Positions 45,361-60,400 are shown, numbered from the stretch's first letter. The stretch: 64,000 bases of DNA from Phoronis australis (GCA_002633005.1 NMRA01000001.1:1534198-1598197); one strand, 5' to 3'. A program made the numbers and translations. The notes: generated by a model from the letters alone, not told the origin.

Positions 45361-48300
45361 CCTTCGCAGCGTAGCCGGAGAGAGCATAACTTGGCTAATA
45401 TTGTGGGCTTCAAACAGTGAACAGGTCTCCCAAAACATTCCTCGTTCCTTATTAAGTATCAAACCCCAGGGGACAATGTCAGACGAAGTAGAAAATCCAA
45501 AAATAGAAGGCCAATCAACAGTGCTTTGAACTTGATTGATCCCGTAATAAAAACAAAACGTTGCACTGAAATGCCACGTTTCAAATGCCAGTTCCCACAC
45601 TGTATAACAAAAATACTAGTAGAATGTTTACGCGATATGGTTTTCAACAAAAAAGCTTCTTACAAGGCACACACAATTAAACAACATTTGCTAATTTAAA
45701 CTCGTAAAAGCTTTTGAGCCCCACAGAGTGATGATGATCGAACCAGAATTATATCTCCGCCATATTTCAAGCATATTTTGGTCGAAAAGATATTTTCAAA
45801 TTCATTGTGCAAAATAAAACATAAGGTAAAGCATGTTAATTTATTAATTATTACTGTGTCGGTATAATTCCAACAAATTTACACGCTAACTAACCCAAGT
45901 TCAATGACTAGAGAAATTTTATAGTAAAATTACTCATTACCTGTAACTAGGATATTGAAATTGATTTTAATTAGATTAGGTTTTTCCATTGATTCCTAAT
46001 GATTCGTTTACTCAATAATTGGAGTGTCAGTTGGAAATTCTAACAGAATTGTATTTCAGTATAATCTTTCATCATCCACAACCTTGTTTCACTATTCAAA
46101 TGTACCAGGTAGTAACTCCTCAAAACATTTTACACACAGTAGTCGAAAAAAAAGTGGAGACTCACATCATAAAGTTACCATTTTAGTGAGTGTATGGTGA
46201 AACCTGGTTCATTGTGTATAATTATACTTTCTGCGCTAGACACTAAACAATTACAAATGGTAGTCATTTGCATCTTGTTATTGAAAAATCTACTAAACTA
46301 AATAACTTGACAAACGTACAATTTTCTTACAAAAGATTCACATTTACATTAATTTACATTACTGTAAAGGAAAACTGTTAAGCATCCTGTGTTAGTCCAG
46401 TGTCCAACGTCATAGACAAGATCCTGTATCCACATGTGCTGACAAACCTTTCAGGGCTGCTTACCACGCAACAACGCAAGGCAAACGTAACGATGCAAGA
46501 ATTTCCCAAATAAACCTATTGCGATCACATACTTGCAATGCAATCTCAAGAAGTCTTGCAAGATCTTGCATTCGCACAATTCTTTGGGGTCTCAGGAACA
46601 CCAGTCAGATGCTCCAGACTTGACTTTTTATAAGGAGTGGAGGACAGTGGTGATAAGGTATACAAAAAGTCTGTTACTTGAGTGAACGACCTCATCAGAG
46701 TGAACATTGCTCTCTAGCCCTCTTCTGCGGGTGTCACATTTCTAATGAGATGGGGAAGCACTTGAACAGCTATTACCAGTGCAGAACAATACCTTTTGTA
46801 TAGTTTACGAAATTAGTGAAAAGCACAGGAGCAGTGAAAGAGTTGTGGTGCCAGCAATAGCATAAAATGTCAGTAGATGACTCATCTAAATAATGACATA
46901 AGGCCTTCCTACTGTCTAACTCGGGTGTGAGAGGAGCGTCGGTGTGACAGGAGCGTCGATGTAAACTGCGAAGTTCATTGAATCATTCCTTCCAGCTTCA
47001 GTGGTTAACGGCATCGAAGTACACGCTAGGTGACGCTGTCGTCATCGAAGTAATCGCACTTAGGTATAGTGCATAGTTGTTTACTTTCAACCAGGACCGA
47101 AGTTAACCATTCATACTGAGCGCAACTCTCGAAAACATCGATGAGTCAATGTTAGTATGAAAGGGCCTTCTATACCCGTAACTGCATTTCATTTTATCTT
47201 GACATTTTATTAAGCACACAATATACATGGCCGACTACTGAAATTCTATTTTGTCAAATCTATAAACAAAATAAAGTTAAGAAAAATCAAGTTCAGCTTT
47301 ATCATGGTTCGTTCCATGTAGATGTTACCACATAAGATGAAATAAATTTTCTGTTTAATAACTGCAGTGAAGTAATCAGCCTCAGAAAGAAGAAAAATGA
47401 CAATTTTGGTAATTACTCTTTGTGTGAAATAAGTGAGAGTTACCATACCAAAGGCAAACTACTAAATGTTAAAGCGCCATGCAGTGTCATGTTTGAAAAC
47501 CATTGTTTTTTGTTCTTGTTTTGGGGTGGAATTGTTTGTTTAGATTTTCAATAGGGCGAGTGAGTGTCCCTAATTACTGCCAATTTATTCCACTTAGAAG
47601 CTTCTAATTTCATCCTAATAAGTACTACGCGTGGGTTTTTATGATTGGCTTTCAAAGATATTTATTGACACCGGGTAAAAATGTGCACTAGTGAAAACTT
47701 ACCAACTAGGGTTTTCAATAAAATATAAAAAAGTAATGGTATGAAAATGGCTGAAAAGCTAGAGCATGAATTAGTCAATAAAAACCTGACATTAGGCAGA
47801 CTTTCAAAGGCACTGTAGTTCCTTCGTGGAAACCAGGGATATTTTTGGTTAACATTTACGCATTCCTGAGCTATACTAATTACATCGACCCGACTTAAAA
47901 GGTTTTTGAAAGTCAAGCACAGCGTTTTTAAAGTACTGTTAACGTAATACCTTGATTCAGATAACAGGAGGCACTCATATACCCACTTTGAATTATAAAT
48001 AAAATTCATTCAAAATACATTGAACGGAAATCTACTCGAAGGTCTCAAATGCCCCTGTCCCAGAGGGTACCAGACCAGCAACAAAAACATATGTGGCTAG
48101 CATTTGGACAGACAGACAACCGACTTTCAAGAAGTCATATGGAACTGCTTACAAACAGCAATCAGGTTCATTTCCTACTGATAGCTCAGTTTGATTTAGT
48201 CCCAAATGGATGCTATTGAGATAACTGGTTTGATCACCAAACCTCTCTGGCTGATCCAGATTGGTAACTCCAATAGAATAAGAGAGGAGGTGATTGCCCA

Positions 48301-51300
48301 ACTTAACAGGAAAGGGATTTTGTAACACCATTTAGATAATGTATCAATTTTGGGACATAATCACAGACAGATACCTTTAGGTAACCGTGGTTACCATTAG
48401 TTGGGAATACTAACTGGAGGTAACTGGAGGTAATTAAAAACCTCCAGTAATGAAAAACAGAGCCTTTTCAGTGGTTTCAGTGGTTTGCCTTGTATTGAAT
48501 GAACTCTCATTCTCCATTGATGCCAATTTTAGTTTTTACATATTTTTTAGACCAGTGACAGCCAGATTACCAAGCCAGAATCAAAATTTAGTACACGTTG
48601 GTAATCAATTAATTTTGCTTGATTCAAATATGCTCGTGGAATAAACCAAAAAGCTATGATTTCCAACACGATCCATGTAACCGCAATAGACAGAACACGA
48701 AAGTGCTATGAATAAAATCGATGCTCAAGAATCAAAATCACAAGTACAGGACTCTATTGGTTTCGAGTTGATCACTCGTGCACGTAGAACTGAGTAAACA
48801 GTTAACTTGTTACATTGTGTTCTGTCCACTTCCAGGAGAAAACCACCTAAATTGGTTTGTCGGTTAATACTCTCCCAAATTAAATATTTAAGATTATGCA
48901 CAAAACTATGGGCTCTGTGCAACTGAAAGACTTGAAACGGCATCAAAAGTAAACCAATAAATCCACCAGCACCAAGGCATCATATCACTATCCATAGGTA
49001 TTGTATCTTAAAGAGTTGTCACTAGGTATTGTCACAGCAATCTATGTATTTCTGTTTCTTGTACTAATATTGGTCTCAATTTTGACCAGTGGCACCTCCG
49101 ATTATTAGGTGGAAGTAACCCCCTGCATGGCATTAGCTTCCATGAATTAGAGAGGCTTTGACTAATAACCACAATTTCACAATCATTAGACACCAGGCCA
49201 ATTTACTCATGGCCAGCTCTTGTATCTATCACAACATCATGCACTCACTGTGCTGGTTCTTGCATGTAACCCATCAGTTGGAATGATTTAATTTCATCTC
49301 ACCACAACATGTTCTGCCTGTTCACATCACCAGACCAAGGAAGAGAATCCAACCAGAAATTGTAAAAGCCACATCCTGCATTATCTCAACATTCAAAAAT
49401 GCCAAAGAGACTTGTCACAGTGCTGTTTACTGGAGTGGCACCTTTGACATTGCACCAATAGATGCTAAAGATTGAGGCCGAATTTACAAGACACCTTTGA
49501 CACCGTGCAAAAAGATGCTGGAGATTGAAAAATTAAAAATGAAATAGTTGGAAGCCAGAGTTGATGGGACGCATTCGTAATAGTGCACACAGATGCTGAA
49601 GACTGAAAACTACAATTTTGAAATGGTTGAAAATGATGTCAAGGTCACCAAAACAAACTACTGTTGCACCTGCCAATAAATGCCGCCTCCCACACCTCGG
49701 TACAAAATACGAACAAAATCTTGAGATTTCTTGTGCCAAAACGTGAATACCAAGACGATCATAAATACCATGATCTCCGCTTCCTGCCTTTAAAAAATGA
49801 TAAAAAAACAAATATGTCAATAATTTTCGTCTCATGTTGAAGATATTTAATTATAAGTCACAACAATGTCCACTGCAGCCAATATGTGTACTGTTTCACA
49901 TTTAAGGTCTAAAAATAGCAATTGACTGCAGTGCTTCAGGATTCTGCACAATTGACATTAACTCCCCCATTGAATAAAGGTCCCGGATCCTGCCGTCCAA
50001 CAGGGCGTCTTAAAAGGGTCTTTGATTGTGGTCCCATGTATTGGCCAGAAATGCAACGCTGACGTCCCGTAAACGTCATAATACGACACCATTAAGAATA
50101 AGTAAGGCGCACAACCAAAATTTTCTTCTGTCTAATTTCTCAGCATAAATTGCCAATAAGAAAAGTTTTACTTCATTCTCATCATGTTTCGTAGTGTTTA
50201 ATTGCTGTGAAACAACTGATTCATCATTCTACCAAGCATGTTTTTGATATTACTGAAGACTTGCCACATTGTCTGCAGTTAACACTGGACCAGCTGATGG
50301 AAACATACAGTAAAATCTTTCTAAGTTCGGACAAAAATAATTGCCAAAATTGATCCTTTTCTTTCTTCAAAGGTTTCAAGAATTGTTGTATGAATGTCCA
50401 CAATTTCTTACGACAATGCATAAGTTTGCTATGGTATAGAGCTTTAACATATTGGAGCATTTACAGTAGTTTCAATTTTGATGAAAAAATGAAATTTCAC
50501 TCATCTGTCCTATTGTGTCCTAAATGGGGTCCCACTACCAAAATTTTAGTACTCACATCTCTGCCAAATTGCAACCTTAAATGAGAATTTAATATACAAT
50601 TGTTGAATTCTAAAGTTTGGCTCAGTGCCATCAACAAAACAAGAAAAACAATCCACAGGCCTTAAGTAATCAGACAAGAATCTACTTGAATGGTTGACTG
50701 ACATACTACGTGATGTCACTGGGATAGCCTTCTCAAACAAGCATTTTTAGTGATTTATAACATGCCACCCCACGTTGTTTGTAAACAGGAATAGGAATGG
50801 CAGGAACTAAGTGCGCAAATGAGAGTATTTCAATAGCAAAGGCACAATGACAAGATTTAAGATATAACTTCATCACCATGATCAATGACCGACTGAACAC
50901 AGGCTGAGTAGGCCTCCTGTCTTTTACTACATTGGCACAACAGCAGTCAGATCCATCCAAAACTCATGATCACCTTTATTTTCCAGATATGCCTCAAGGG
51001 GGCGTAGCAAAATTCAAAACTGACCAAAAAGCAACAACAGGCAGGTTTAATAATAGTTTTTGTCTAAATTAGAAGCAAGAAGAGAAAAACAAAAACAACA
51101 CTTAGAGTACAGCATGAAAACGACGTTTCTAATAATTGACAGATCTTGTGTAATGAGGATGATACTTGCGTCATATTGAAATGTCGTTTTCGTGCCGCAC
51201 TCCAGTGTCGTTTTTGTTTTCCACTTCAGGCACGACTGTCCGTCAATAGAAACACCTAGTTAGCACACAATATTGTGGACAAATTGCATTTTCTCAAATT

Positions 51301-51414
51301 TCTCGATACTGTGCAGATGTCATAAAACAACATTTGTTTAAGTTAACAACGATATTTGCAGGAAGGTAAAAAATGACAATTTTGGCAATATTTTAGTGCA
51401 AAATAACTGAAGCA
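45361..51414. other. No gene recognised
   Basis: AT-rich, with many short open frames but no block that combines an open frame, splice sites and family resemblance. Confidence 0.35.
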
Positions 51415-52007
51415 TTGACTGCCGTCAAATTATGTAGCGATTCTTCAAACCATTTAGTAGACAGAAAGGTGGATACCAAAAACAGAATTGAAATACTACA
51501 AGTGCCAACAGGGGCGGACAACATGCCAGAGGTGTGCAAAAATGTGCAGGTGCAGTCTTCTGTTTCTATAACACATCTGTCCAACTTTCAAATTTCAACC
51601 AAGGATATGACAGATACAGACGAGGCAGACACAAAAGGTAATTTGCCACAAGGTGGAACCGAAGTAGTCAGTCTGTTCAAAAGTGCACAACATAACCAGC
51701 CGGCTGAAAATTGTTGTGTAACACCCGTTTTTGGATACCAACAATTACCTTAGCCAAGTTTCTTGAAGATCCATTGAGTGACTTGGCAAATACAAAATCA
51801 AATGCCAAAAACTAAAATTTTTCTCAAAGCCATGCAGCAGTTCGAAAGTCGTCTTCCTCTGTCATGTTATTCAGAGGAATGTGAGCTGGCAAAATTTGCG
51901 ACCACCCTGCTCGGGAATTACTGTAGATACAGCTGGGAGGTGCCAGAGGTGTCGACAGAGATGACTACAATATGCACCCAAAATACATGTATGTGGATGC
52001 ATAAAAA
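51415..52007 (-). mobile_element. TATGCGCCCACATA-family element, minus strand, diverged
   Basis: On the minus strand it begins TTTTTATGCATCCACATACA (from 52007), continuing TGTATTTTGGGTGCATATTG. Blocks like those of the 41560-42712 copy follow. The 112-codon open frame on the plus strand (51415-51753) lies inside the element and is not a host gene. Confidence 0.5.
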
Positions 52008-53327
52008 TTAAATCTCCAAACTTGCGCACTGGCAGCACTAAATAGTCAGTTCTCTATCACTATCAAGTCTGATCTAGGGAAGCTCAAACGTGCCTACATC
52101 AGGGCTTGGAATGACCAATGACATTAGAAAGAGGAAAATTTCCAGGTGATGCATCATTCCACAAATAAATAGGCTGATGTGATAGAAATATCTTTTTGTG
52201 TTGTAAAATTTTACTGAAATGAACGTTTTTGTATGAATAAAGTCACAATAATGATAAAAAGAGACGAAAAAAGGAAACTGGAAATCAAAAATGAGGAAAT
52301 CGAAACCAAAAAGAGGAATTCCTCTTAAAAGAGGAAAATCCCAAGAAGTGCTACATTACAAAGAGATTAGTATCACAGCAATATGCGTGCACTTTACTAG
52401 CTATGCAGCTCTCCAAGTAGAGGGAAAACCTTCCCAGGAATCAAAAGGCCTGCGAAATGGAAACAAACAAGAGTAGGTGACATCTGATTAGCGTTCTCAC
52501 AATTACCGACTCAAGATACCTGATTATCCTAAGCAGCGAATAAAAAACATTAATTAGATAAAATCAGATTACCATAATCTAGCACTACAGCTGATGTCCA
52601 GCTAAAACGGACCAGGTACTAATATCCCTTTGAAATAATGAGTTATTGATTGAAACATAGCCTGAGACTTTCTCAAAGCAATACAGACACGGTGTGTGAT
52701 TGATTGATAAGTCCTGTTGACCATTGGAGGGGGGATAATTCTACAGCTGATGACAATTAACGGGGAAGTTGCAAAAGTTCCAGGCAGGAGTGCGGTCCCA
52801 AAGTCTAGCCTTTCTTCTTTTTAAATCCATTCCAAGGCTGCACATTGAAAGAGAATGACGACAGTCCTAACTAAAATAGTATACTGTCTTGACTCTATTT
52901 AAAAACGTTAAGCACCCTCTACAATTATAAAAGACGCGATGCTTTATGATATTTCTCTGTTCCGATGTTTACCCAGCCCGTTGCTCCCTAAACAAGATGT
53001 CCCATGCTTGTAGCCAGCTTTAATTGCAACATAATGGGTAGGCACGAAATTGTAGATAGCGAACTTTTTTCTATTCTTCTCTTGAACATACTACCAAACC
53101 CCCCCCCCCCCGTCGCCAATTTTCACTCCCCGGGTGGTCAGTCAACCACCAGTTAAAAACTAAGCACCAGGACGCATGCTCCTTTTCAGTTCGTTCAGCT
53201 GGGAGTAAATTCAATTATATATATTTCTAAAGAACTGCCAGTGACATTGTCGAAACCGTCTCACACCAGTTTGATTGAGATGCAATAAGCGAAAACAATT
53301 TTTGACTCACATTTTTATTACTTCAAG

Positions 53328-53467
53328 ATGATACGCAAACATCTAGTAACGTATTGCCAACTTTTGAATTCCGAAATCAAAAGGCAGCAGAAGCCCTGAG
53401 TGAGGCGCAACAGCTCCTTGGTCACCAGGCATCCTTAATAACCCGGGCGTTAAAGTTCAAGAAAACT
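53328..53467 (+). CDS. Candidate coding exon, unknown gene
   Basis: 140 bases between CATTTTTATTACTTCAAG and GTGAGA. One frame is open throughout and encodes TSSNVLPTFEFRNQKAAEAL and SEAQQLLGHQASLITRALKF, an amphipathic-helix-like sequence with GC-rich codons in an AT-rich setting. The minus strand is closed. The family was not recognised. It leaves in phase 0, so it cannot join directly to the candidate exon at 60773 (which needs two bases carried in). Chance openness is possible. Confidence 0.3.
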
Positions 53468-56400
53468 GTGAGAATTAGTTCAAAGTCCGGGGGAATAATA
53501 TCAAATTAGGGACAATTTTACAGCCTTGAGTGAATTGTTGGAATTCTTTAAAAATGGTGGGCGGGATCACTGGCAAACCAAATTTTCTGACCTGATTTTT
53601 TCGAATGTATGTTCTATCTAGTGCACTGAAAACTCAGTGTGGTTAGACAGCATGGCTGAAAGTAGATTTTGAAGCCAGGTTGTTGAAGTTTGCCAACATA
53701 GGGAGAAAATCAAGTTATTTGAGGTAATGTAATTTACATTGCCAAACCACTGTCTGGGAGGCTGTCGTTGCCCTCAGTAACTGATTGTTATTATCAATGT
53801 TTTATCACTAATTATTTGAACACTTGACTTTACTAATTCATACACCTACTTTAGTCTGTATTAATTGGAACACATAAGTGACAAAGGAATTAGTTGCACA
53901 TTGCTACAGAAACGGCCATAGACAAAATTCTATGCAAATTTCACAAGAAAAAAACTTGTAACCAACTTTTGTTCCTGTATTCAATAATTACTTTTACATG
54001 AAATAAAAAGGTTCAATATACTTAGACTTCATGCAGATTTCCATTATCGGGTGATTTGAGTTTGGTTCCTTGGCATTTAATATGAAAAAAGATATATAAG
54101 TGAGCAACAAAATGACATCGGCAAGACCAACCATAAATGTTACTAGTAGCAATCTGCTTTTAGAGGTAAACATTTTTAAGCCATGGCATGGCTATTAAAG
54201 CTTTAAAAAGACATTGTTTTGAAAAATAAATTTGTTATAGAGGGGAATTAAAGTGTGTGGCCGACTGCATCTCTTTGTCAATTTCAACTATGGGACATTT
54301 TTAATGGAATTCACATTCTGGGCTAGGCTATTCAGTTATCCATAGGGAGTAATAAAACAACAATTGTTTCATAAAGCCTTTGTTAAGCTGTGTTTTGTTA
54401 CACAGGCCAACTGAGACTGCAGGGTTCACAAAGAACTGCTTTCACTGAACTTGCATGACAATTTCAAAACCATGTTGTGTGTGAACAACACCCATGATTT
54501 ACAATGGTCTGCAAAATTCTAAGCCACTATGGGACTTAAGTTACCCTATCAAACCCCAAGAAGACGCTAACATAATAAAATGATTCCAGCAACAGTCACA
54601 AGTTGCAGTGTGACTGAAAATAGATCTGTTTTACGCATTTGAAAGCGTGACATACTGTTTTGAAAATCAGTCCGGTGAAGTAGATTATGTGTGGGCCCTT
54701 GCCTGAGCAGTAGAAAAAGGTAGCCAGGAAGTGGCATTACAAAAGTAGTGACATTTATACAACAGAAAACCCCCTGCGTATCAATTCTAATGATTCCCAA
54801 TTAGCCATTTCATGTATAGGGTGTGCCAAAAATGTCAACAAATAATTACCTTGAAAGCTGAATACCAGAAAATGGTTTTACTATCAACTAATGGTGTTTT
54901 CATATTCCAGGAATACCAAAGTTTCGTTTTCAAGACACAGGTTGGGAAAATGCCATAACTGACGCTAATTGTAAAAAAAAGTTGTTTTAACTGTTCTGCA
55001 CCTCGGCTGAAGCTGTACATTTGGTTGCATTTGGTGCCAAAACATGAAAACGTCTCTCTTCTCTACAGTAAGAAACCACCGATTTTTTCTGCTTCTATGC
55101 ACTGTACAACAAACTTTGGCATTCCTGGAATAAGAAAAACATCATTCCCAGTAAAACCATATCCAGGTACCATAAGCATTTTTGGTAAACCCTGTGGTTG
55201 ATCCATGTAGTAAGGTAATATAATAGTCTTCTCCTGACAAAGGATAATTTCATCTAAATTAGGAGTCATTTGCACAAAATAATTCTAAGGATTTTAAGAC
55301 AAAGTTCAGTTAGTTTCTAAACACATGACAACGCACATTAGTATTAATCAAGAAGTGACAGACATTATCATTCATCTTGGTAAACTCCTTGTACACTTTT
55401 TCAGAAGTTAAGAATTAAAATTCTTTGTGTCTGGTAAATCAAGACATTACAATACGTCATCATAAAAAGAAACAAAGCTCAAAAGGCGAGTTAGTTGGCT
55501 TTCGCGAGAAAATTCTTCTCTTACATCAGTTTGAGTCAGTATCACTGCTATGCACCTGAATGCGTCTCGGGAATAAATTTGTGCAGACCAAACTGTAGTA
55601 CTTTTGGATGAGACAAAACAACTGAACAGGAGAAACACGAGCAGACATCTTACCTCTGAGTGAACTGTGCCAGTTGTAGTTTCATTCATAAATGCTCACT
55701 ATTTACACCACCAATCAGTATCCGTCAGAGGAAAAGGTTTCAGCTGCTAAGGTTTCAGCTGCTAGCACAATCCACTAAGCATAACCCAACTGAGCTGAGC
55801 AATGAACCAGCCTGGTCTATTGACCCAAAAGCAATCACATTCTTATTTATAGTCCTGGTTTCTAATAATAGACCACAATAGGCGGAGACGCTTAACCCTT
55901 TCCTCAGGAGTAGACAGGGCGAAAAACAATGACAACGCATCAACAGAATATCTTATTAATCAAGTTCATAATTGATGGAAAATGACAAAGGATGTCTGGT
56001 TTCGTGACAGGTCTTGATAATTACTCCCATTTAGTTGCAAAGCAGAACCTAATTTCTTCCCGATATTTCTAATGTAATTTTATCCTGATTTTAAATCTCT
56101 GTGATCAGTATACTTCATGATGGCATTAGACTTAACCAGAAGCGCAGTCTAAACTTATCCCAACTGTTGGCTGGGGGTTCCAAGGTTCATTTCTTATCCC
56201 TGGGGCTAAAAACACCCCTGCAGAGAAAGTGGAGTTTTTACTGCTAATCACTTTTCATAAAAACCCACAGGCAAAACTAGCTTCACCATATTCTCATTCT
56301 TCAAAACCAAGCCGGAAAGGTGAACCACTTCAAACACAAGAAATACTAACAGTATACTAAACATATTTTTTCAGGTAACAGCAGTTCATTCTTAAAATAG

Positions 56401-57095
56401 ACTATTGGCACGAATTAGTGAAATCAAAGGAGACAAGAAGGAAATACCAAGGCAAAACCTCACGACTCAAATTCGGAATTAATTAGGTTTTGAACAAAGA
56501 GTTCTTCTGATAAAAAATGTCTAGCTTAGGATATGTGCTGGGGCCTGATGAAGCAGAAGACACGTCCACCAGTAAATATTTTAATGAATGAAAATGCTAC
56601 TACCAAAGGTGTATGGAAAAAAACAGATAGGAAGCTACCCATTAGTTTGGGACAGCAAATTCAGGGGTCTCTCTAATTTAGTCAACAAACTATTGATTAG
56701 CTTGAGTGCCATACCAAGCCAATGCCATGTTCAAGCCACCTCTTTAAAAGTTTGACAGATTGATGTTAAATGAGTTCCCATCCAGATGATGAATTTCTCC
56801 AGTATCAAAACACAAGGCACAATTTTGCGTTGACCTAAAAGTAACCTACTTACAGTAAAATCTCACCAGTTTAGGATACAACATGGTTGATCGGTAAATT
56901 TTTATTTTCTCATTTTTCCATAAAAGATTACATAGCACTAAAATAATGCTTCTGCATGTTTAAAGTATGAATCAATTGCCACCGTCAGACAATGTTTTGA
57001 AAAACTATTTACAACTATGTTACAAGCCCTTGAAAAATGAAAAAAGCAATCATGGCAATTAGTTTTGCCTGAAAGTGGTGAGATTTTGCCATACT
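53468..57095. other. No gene recognised
   Basis: AT-rich. At 55652-55687 on the minus strand, an ATG is followed by 12 codons and a good donor (GAG/GTAAGA), which could be a first coding exon. Nothing else supports it. Confidence 0.3.
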
Positions 57096-57482
57096 CAGTG
57101 GCGGATTTACGGGGGGGGGGGCAAGGGGGCCATGCCCCCGCCCCTAAAATTCTCCTAGATACCATNNNNNNNNNNNNNNNNNNNNNNNNNNNNNNNNNNN
57201 NNNNNNNNNNNNNNNNNNNNNNNNNNNNNNNNNNNNNNNNNNNNNNNNNNNNNNNNNNNNNNNNNNNNNNNNNNNNNNNNNNNNNNNNNNNNNNNNNNNN
57301 NNNNNNNNNNNNNNNNNNNNNNNNNNNNNNNNNNNNNNNNNNNNNNNNNNNNNNNNNNNNNNNNNNNNNNNNNNNNNNNNNNNNNNNNNNNNNNNNNNNN
57401 NNNNNNNNNNNNNNNNNNNNNNNNNNNNNNNNNNNNNNNNNNNNNNNNCCCCAACTCAAAAATCCTGGACCCGCCCCTGATA
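57096..57482. repeat. CAGTGGCGGATTTA...ATCCTGGACCCGCCCCT element around an N gap
   Basis: The left end CAGTGGCGGATTTACGGGGG and the right end CCCCAACTCAAAAATCCTGG are the two ends of the repeat seen at 26121-26223, in reverse orientation. Bases 57166-57448 (283) are N, so the interior is unsequenced, as expected where a G-run and repeat block assembly. Confidence 0.65.
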
Positions 57483-60400
57483 CTATAGACTCCTAAGTCT
57501 TGTTCAATTACAAGACTAACATATTTGAGTGCTTGACATGATTTTGTAAAGAAGTACAAATGCTGTAACAACTAACACTGTTTTAAAACTCATGGTTGAA
57601 ACAGCATATCCATCGTTTTATGCTTGGAGGGGGTAACTAATCCCCATGCTGGCTTAGAATTTTGGGGATGGTTGTAAATCACTGGTGTTATGCATGCACA
57701 CACAAGAGGCCTTTTGAAATTGACATACAAGGTCAGTAAAAGCACTTCTTTGTGAACCTTGCTCTACAACTGTCTCAGTTGGACTGTGTAACTAAACATA
57801 GCTAAACAAAGGGTTTATGGAACTAGCTAAGATTTTGCTTTATTACCTCCTGTGGATTCTGAATAGTGGAGCCCAATCCCAGGATGCATCCTGACATCAG
57901 GCTTGTAAAATCTACTGCATGACATATACTTCCCACAGGACCACAAAGTAAGTAGCACAATTTCCTACAGCAAGACTTTTAGCTCACACTCAGACACTAT
58001 GCAGGTCTTCTGAAGCGTGTACTTACCTCAATTAATGTGTCTCATTCATAAAATAAAAGGCGTAAGACCAAAGAAATAAAACATAAATGAATCTAGTGTC
58101 GTCATTGTCATGATTATACATAAATCGTAGATGGAAAAATAACATCAATAAAAATAAAAATAACAAAACTAAGGATAACGATACATTTTAAAATAAGGAT
58201 ATTGTAGCCAAAATCTAACATTGGTATCATCACATTCCAGTTCCACGTCTCGTGTTATTAAACATCATTTAAACATTCGCACAATAACCACAATAAAAAA
58301 AAATTTTAAGCACAATGGGTTGACAGGAGACAATGTTATGAAATATCTGATGGAATAAATATAGAATACTGTGTGGAACCTTCTGTAGGTCTGACCAATC
58401 ACGGCGCATGATTTGAGCACAAATTTTCAAGTTTACTCAAAGCATGCCATGTAATTGGTCAATTTTTTAGAGGAGTTTCGAATGCAGAGATTACACCAAG
58501 GCAGCCCTAATCATCTATTCTTAAACTCTGTAGAGTACTTCATTAAGACTGTCTTGTCCTACATGTAATAAAAGACGATAACGCAGTTGGGAGTTTACAA
58601 AACAAATTTCAATCAAACTGAATGTTCTTTTCAGGCATAAATGCAAAACCTGTGCCCAACAAATGGATTTGTAGAAAACAGTTGCAAAGCGAGTCTCTAT
58701 ATGAAAATTGAAAAATCTCAGTACTTTTTCAGCATTGGGACATTAATTTCCTGGGATTCCAAGTCCCACCAACATTTTTTCATCAACAAAAAAGTGAGAA
58801 GCAGACGGCCAGCGATAGCCAACAGTGAAGACGTCAGATAAGCTAATTTACAGAAACCGTGTTTACCATACTATTATGGCACAGCCTGGCCACGGGAGCT
58901 CAGCAGAACAACTTGTAGTACCTGTCGTGTGAACAAGAAACCTCCTATTCATAGAAAAGAGTATGTTTGTTCAGAAAATAATTAGTTCTGTGGAGGGTTA
59001 CTGAGATATTTAAAGACTAAAAATTGAGTTTACTCTAACGCATTGCCATGACCAATGTCATTAAAATAGTCCGTCACAACTAGAACCACTGTTGTTCTTG
59101 ATGATGTTGCTGTTGTATTTCTTTGGTGCTGATGTTTGTCTACTTGGTTTGAAACAATGAATTCAAAACCGCACAACTAAGAACGCGAAAAACAACCACT
59201 GTTGTGCAAGATAACACTGCAATTAAGTCATAACAAGTTGCTTTTGCTCATACAAAAGTTTAGCTGATAGCACTCCTTAACACCTATGGTCGGGGTAAAC
59301 ACCATGTTCAAAATACAATTTAAAATTAAAAATGATACTTATACAAAGGCTTGTGCCCTTCTAAACAACTCCTGCTGTGAAATGTACATGTGAAGATTTC
59401 GTGAAGAACCGCAGATATTCTGAGTCACTCATGCTGTGAACTTTTTTCAGTAATGGTCGGATACAGTGTACCCGCATTTTGAGAATCGGTTTTCTCCACT
59501 GAATAATGGGTATCAAACTAAGTTCTCAAATATGGGCACATTATATCCGACTATAGTCCTTTTTTCACCACCACCAATAAGCTATATCAAACATGACAGC
59601 TGATCTCATTCAGCATTCTGCCAATCAGAACACATCACCTCCAAACTCCAGAATGCTTCTTCACAGAATGTGCTAGTTGATAAAAAAGTTCGGTTAGGCA
59701 GATTTTTGTGGATAAGGCTCCAATTATCCTTACCAAAGTGTCTTCCAAGTGATGGTGCGAGTAAACTATCATAGATATTGTAGTAATAAAGCATGCTTTA
59801 TTTGACGCTTTTCCTTAAAATCTAAACAAACTGCTTTTATTAAGGAAACCGTGATCGCCCACCCACTTTGCAGTATCAGTGTAATGTAGTGCCCACTAAA
59901 AGCTTATTCTTGACTGCTGAATGTGAAAATTTTGACCAAAATGGAATTATTTTTAAAAGAAAACCACACATTAATAGAGAGGATAAAGCCAAAAAAACAT
60001 GCATTGGTACCTTAAACACCAAAATCTCAAATTTTACAACACCCTTGCACAATACCTTTCACTAGAGCACATAAAAATGTGAGGTCTCGTTAGTAACCAA
60101 AGAATAAAAATGAGAACTTAAGACTTAGGGTAACAACTGTACCCAGAGAAAGTCTCGGACTTCAGGCAAATTCAATTCACCACAATCAACAGGACAATAG
60201 CAGATCAAACAAAAAATTATTACTGGATACAAAACATGGAGGAGTAACTGGCAAGCATCAACATTTATCAAAACGGAACATTTGAATACTAATGTATATG
60301 ACAATTTCAAACATTGTCACTGTTTTTCTATGTGATTTGCACAGGAACCACAAATTTGGGACAATAGTCCTCATTTGCAACTAAAGTACTGACCAGATCA

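Noticed and set aside
51415-51753. 112-codon plus-strand frame
   Set aside because: It lies inside a diverged transposon of the TATGCGCCCACATA family.
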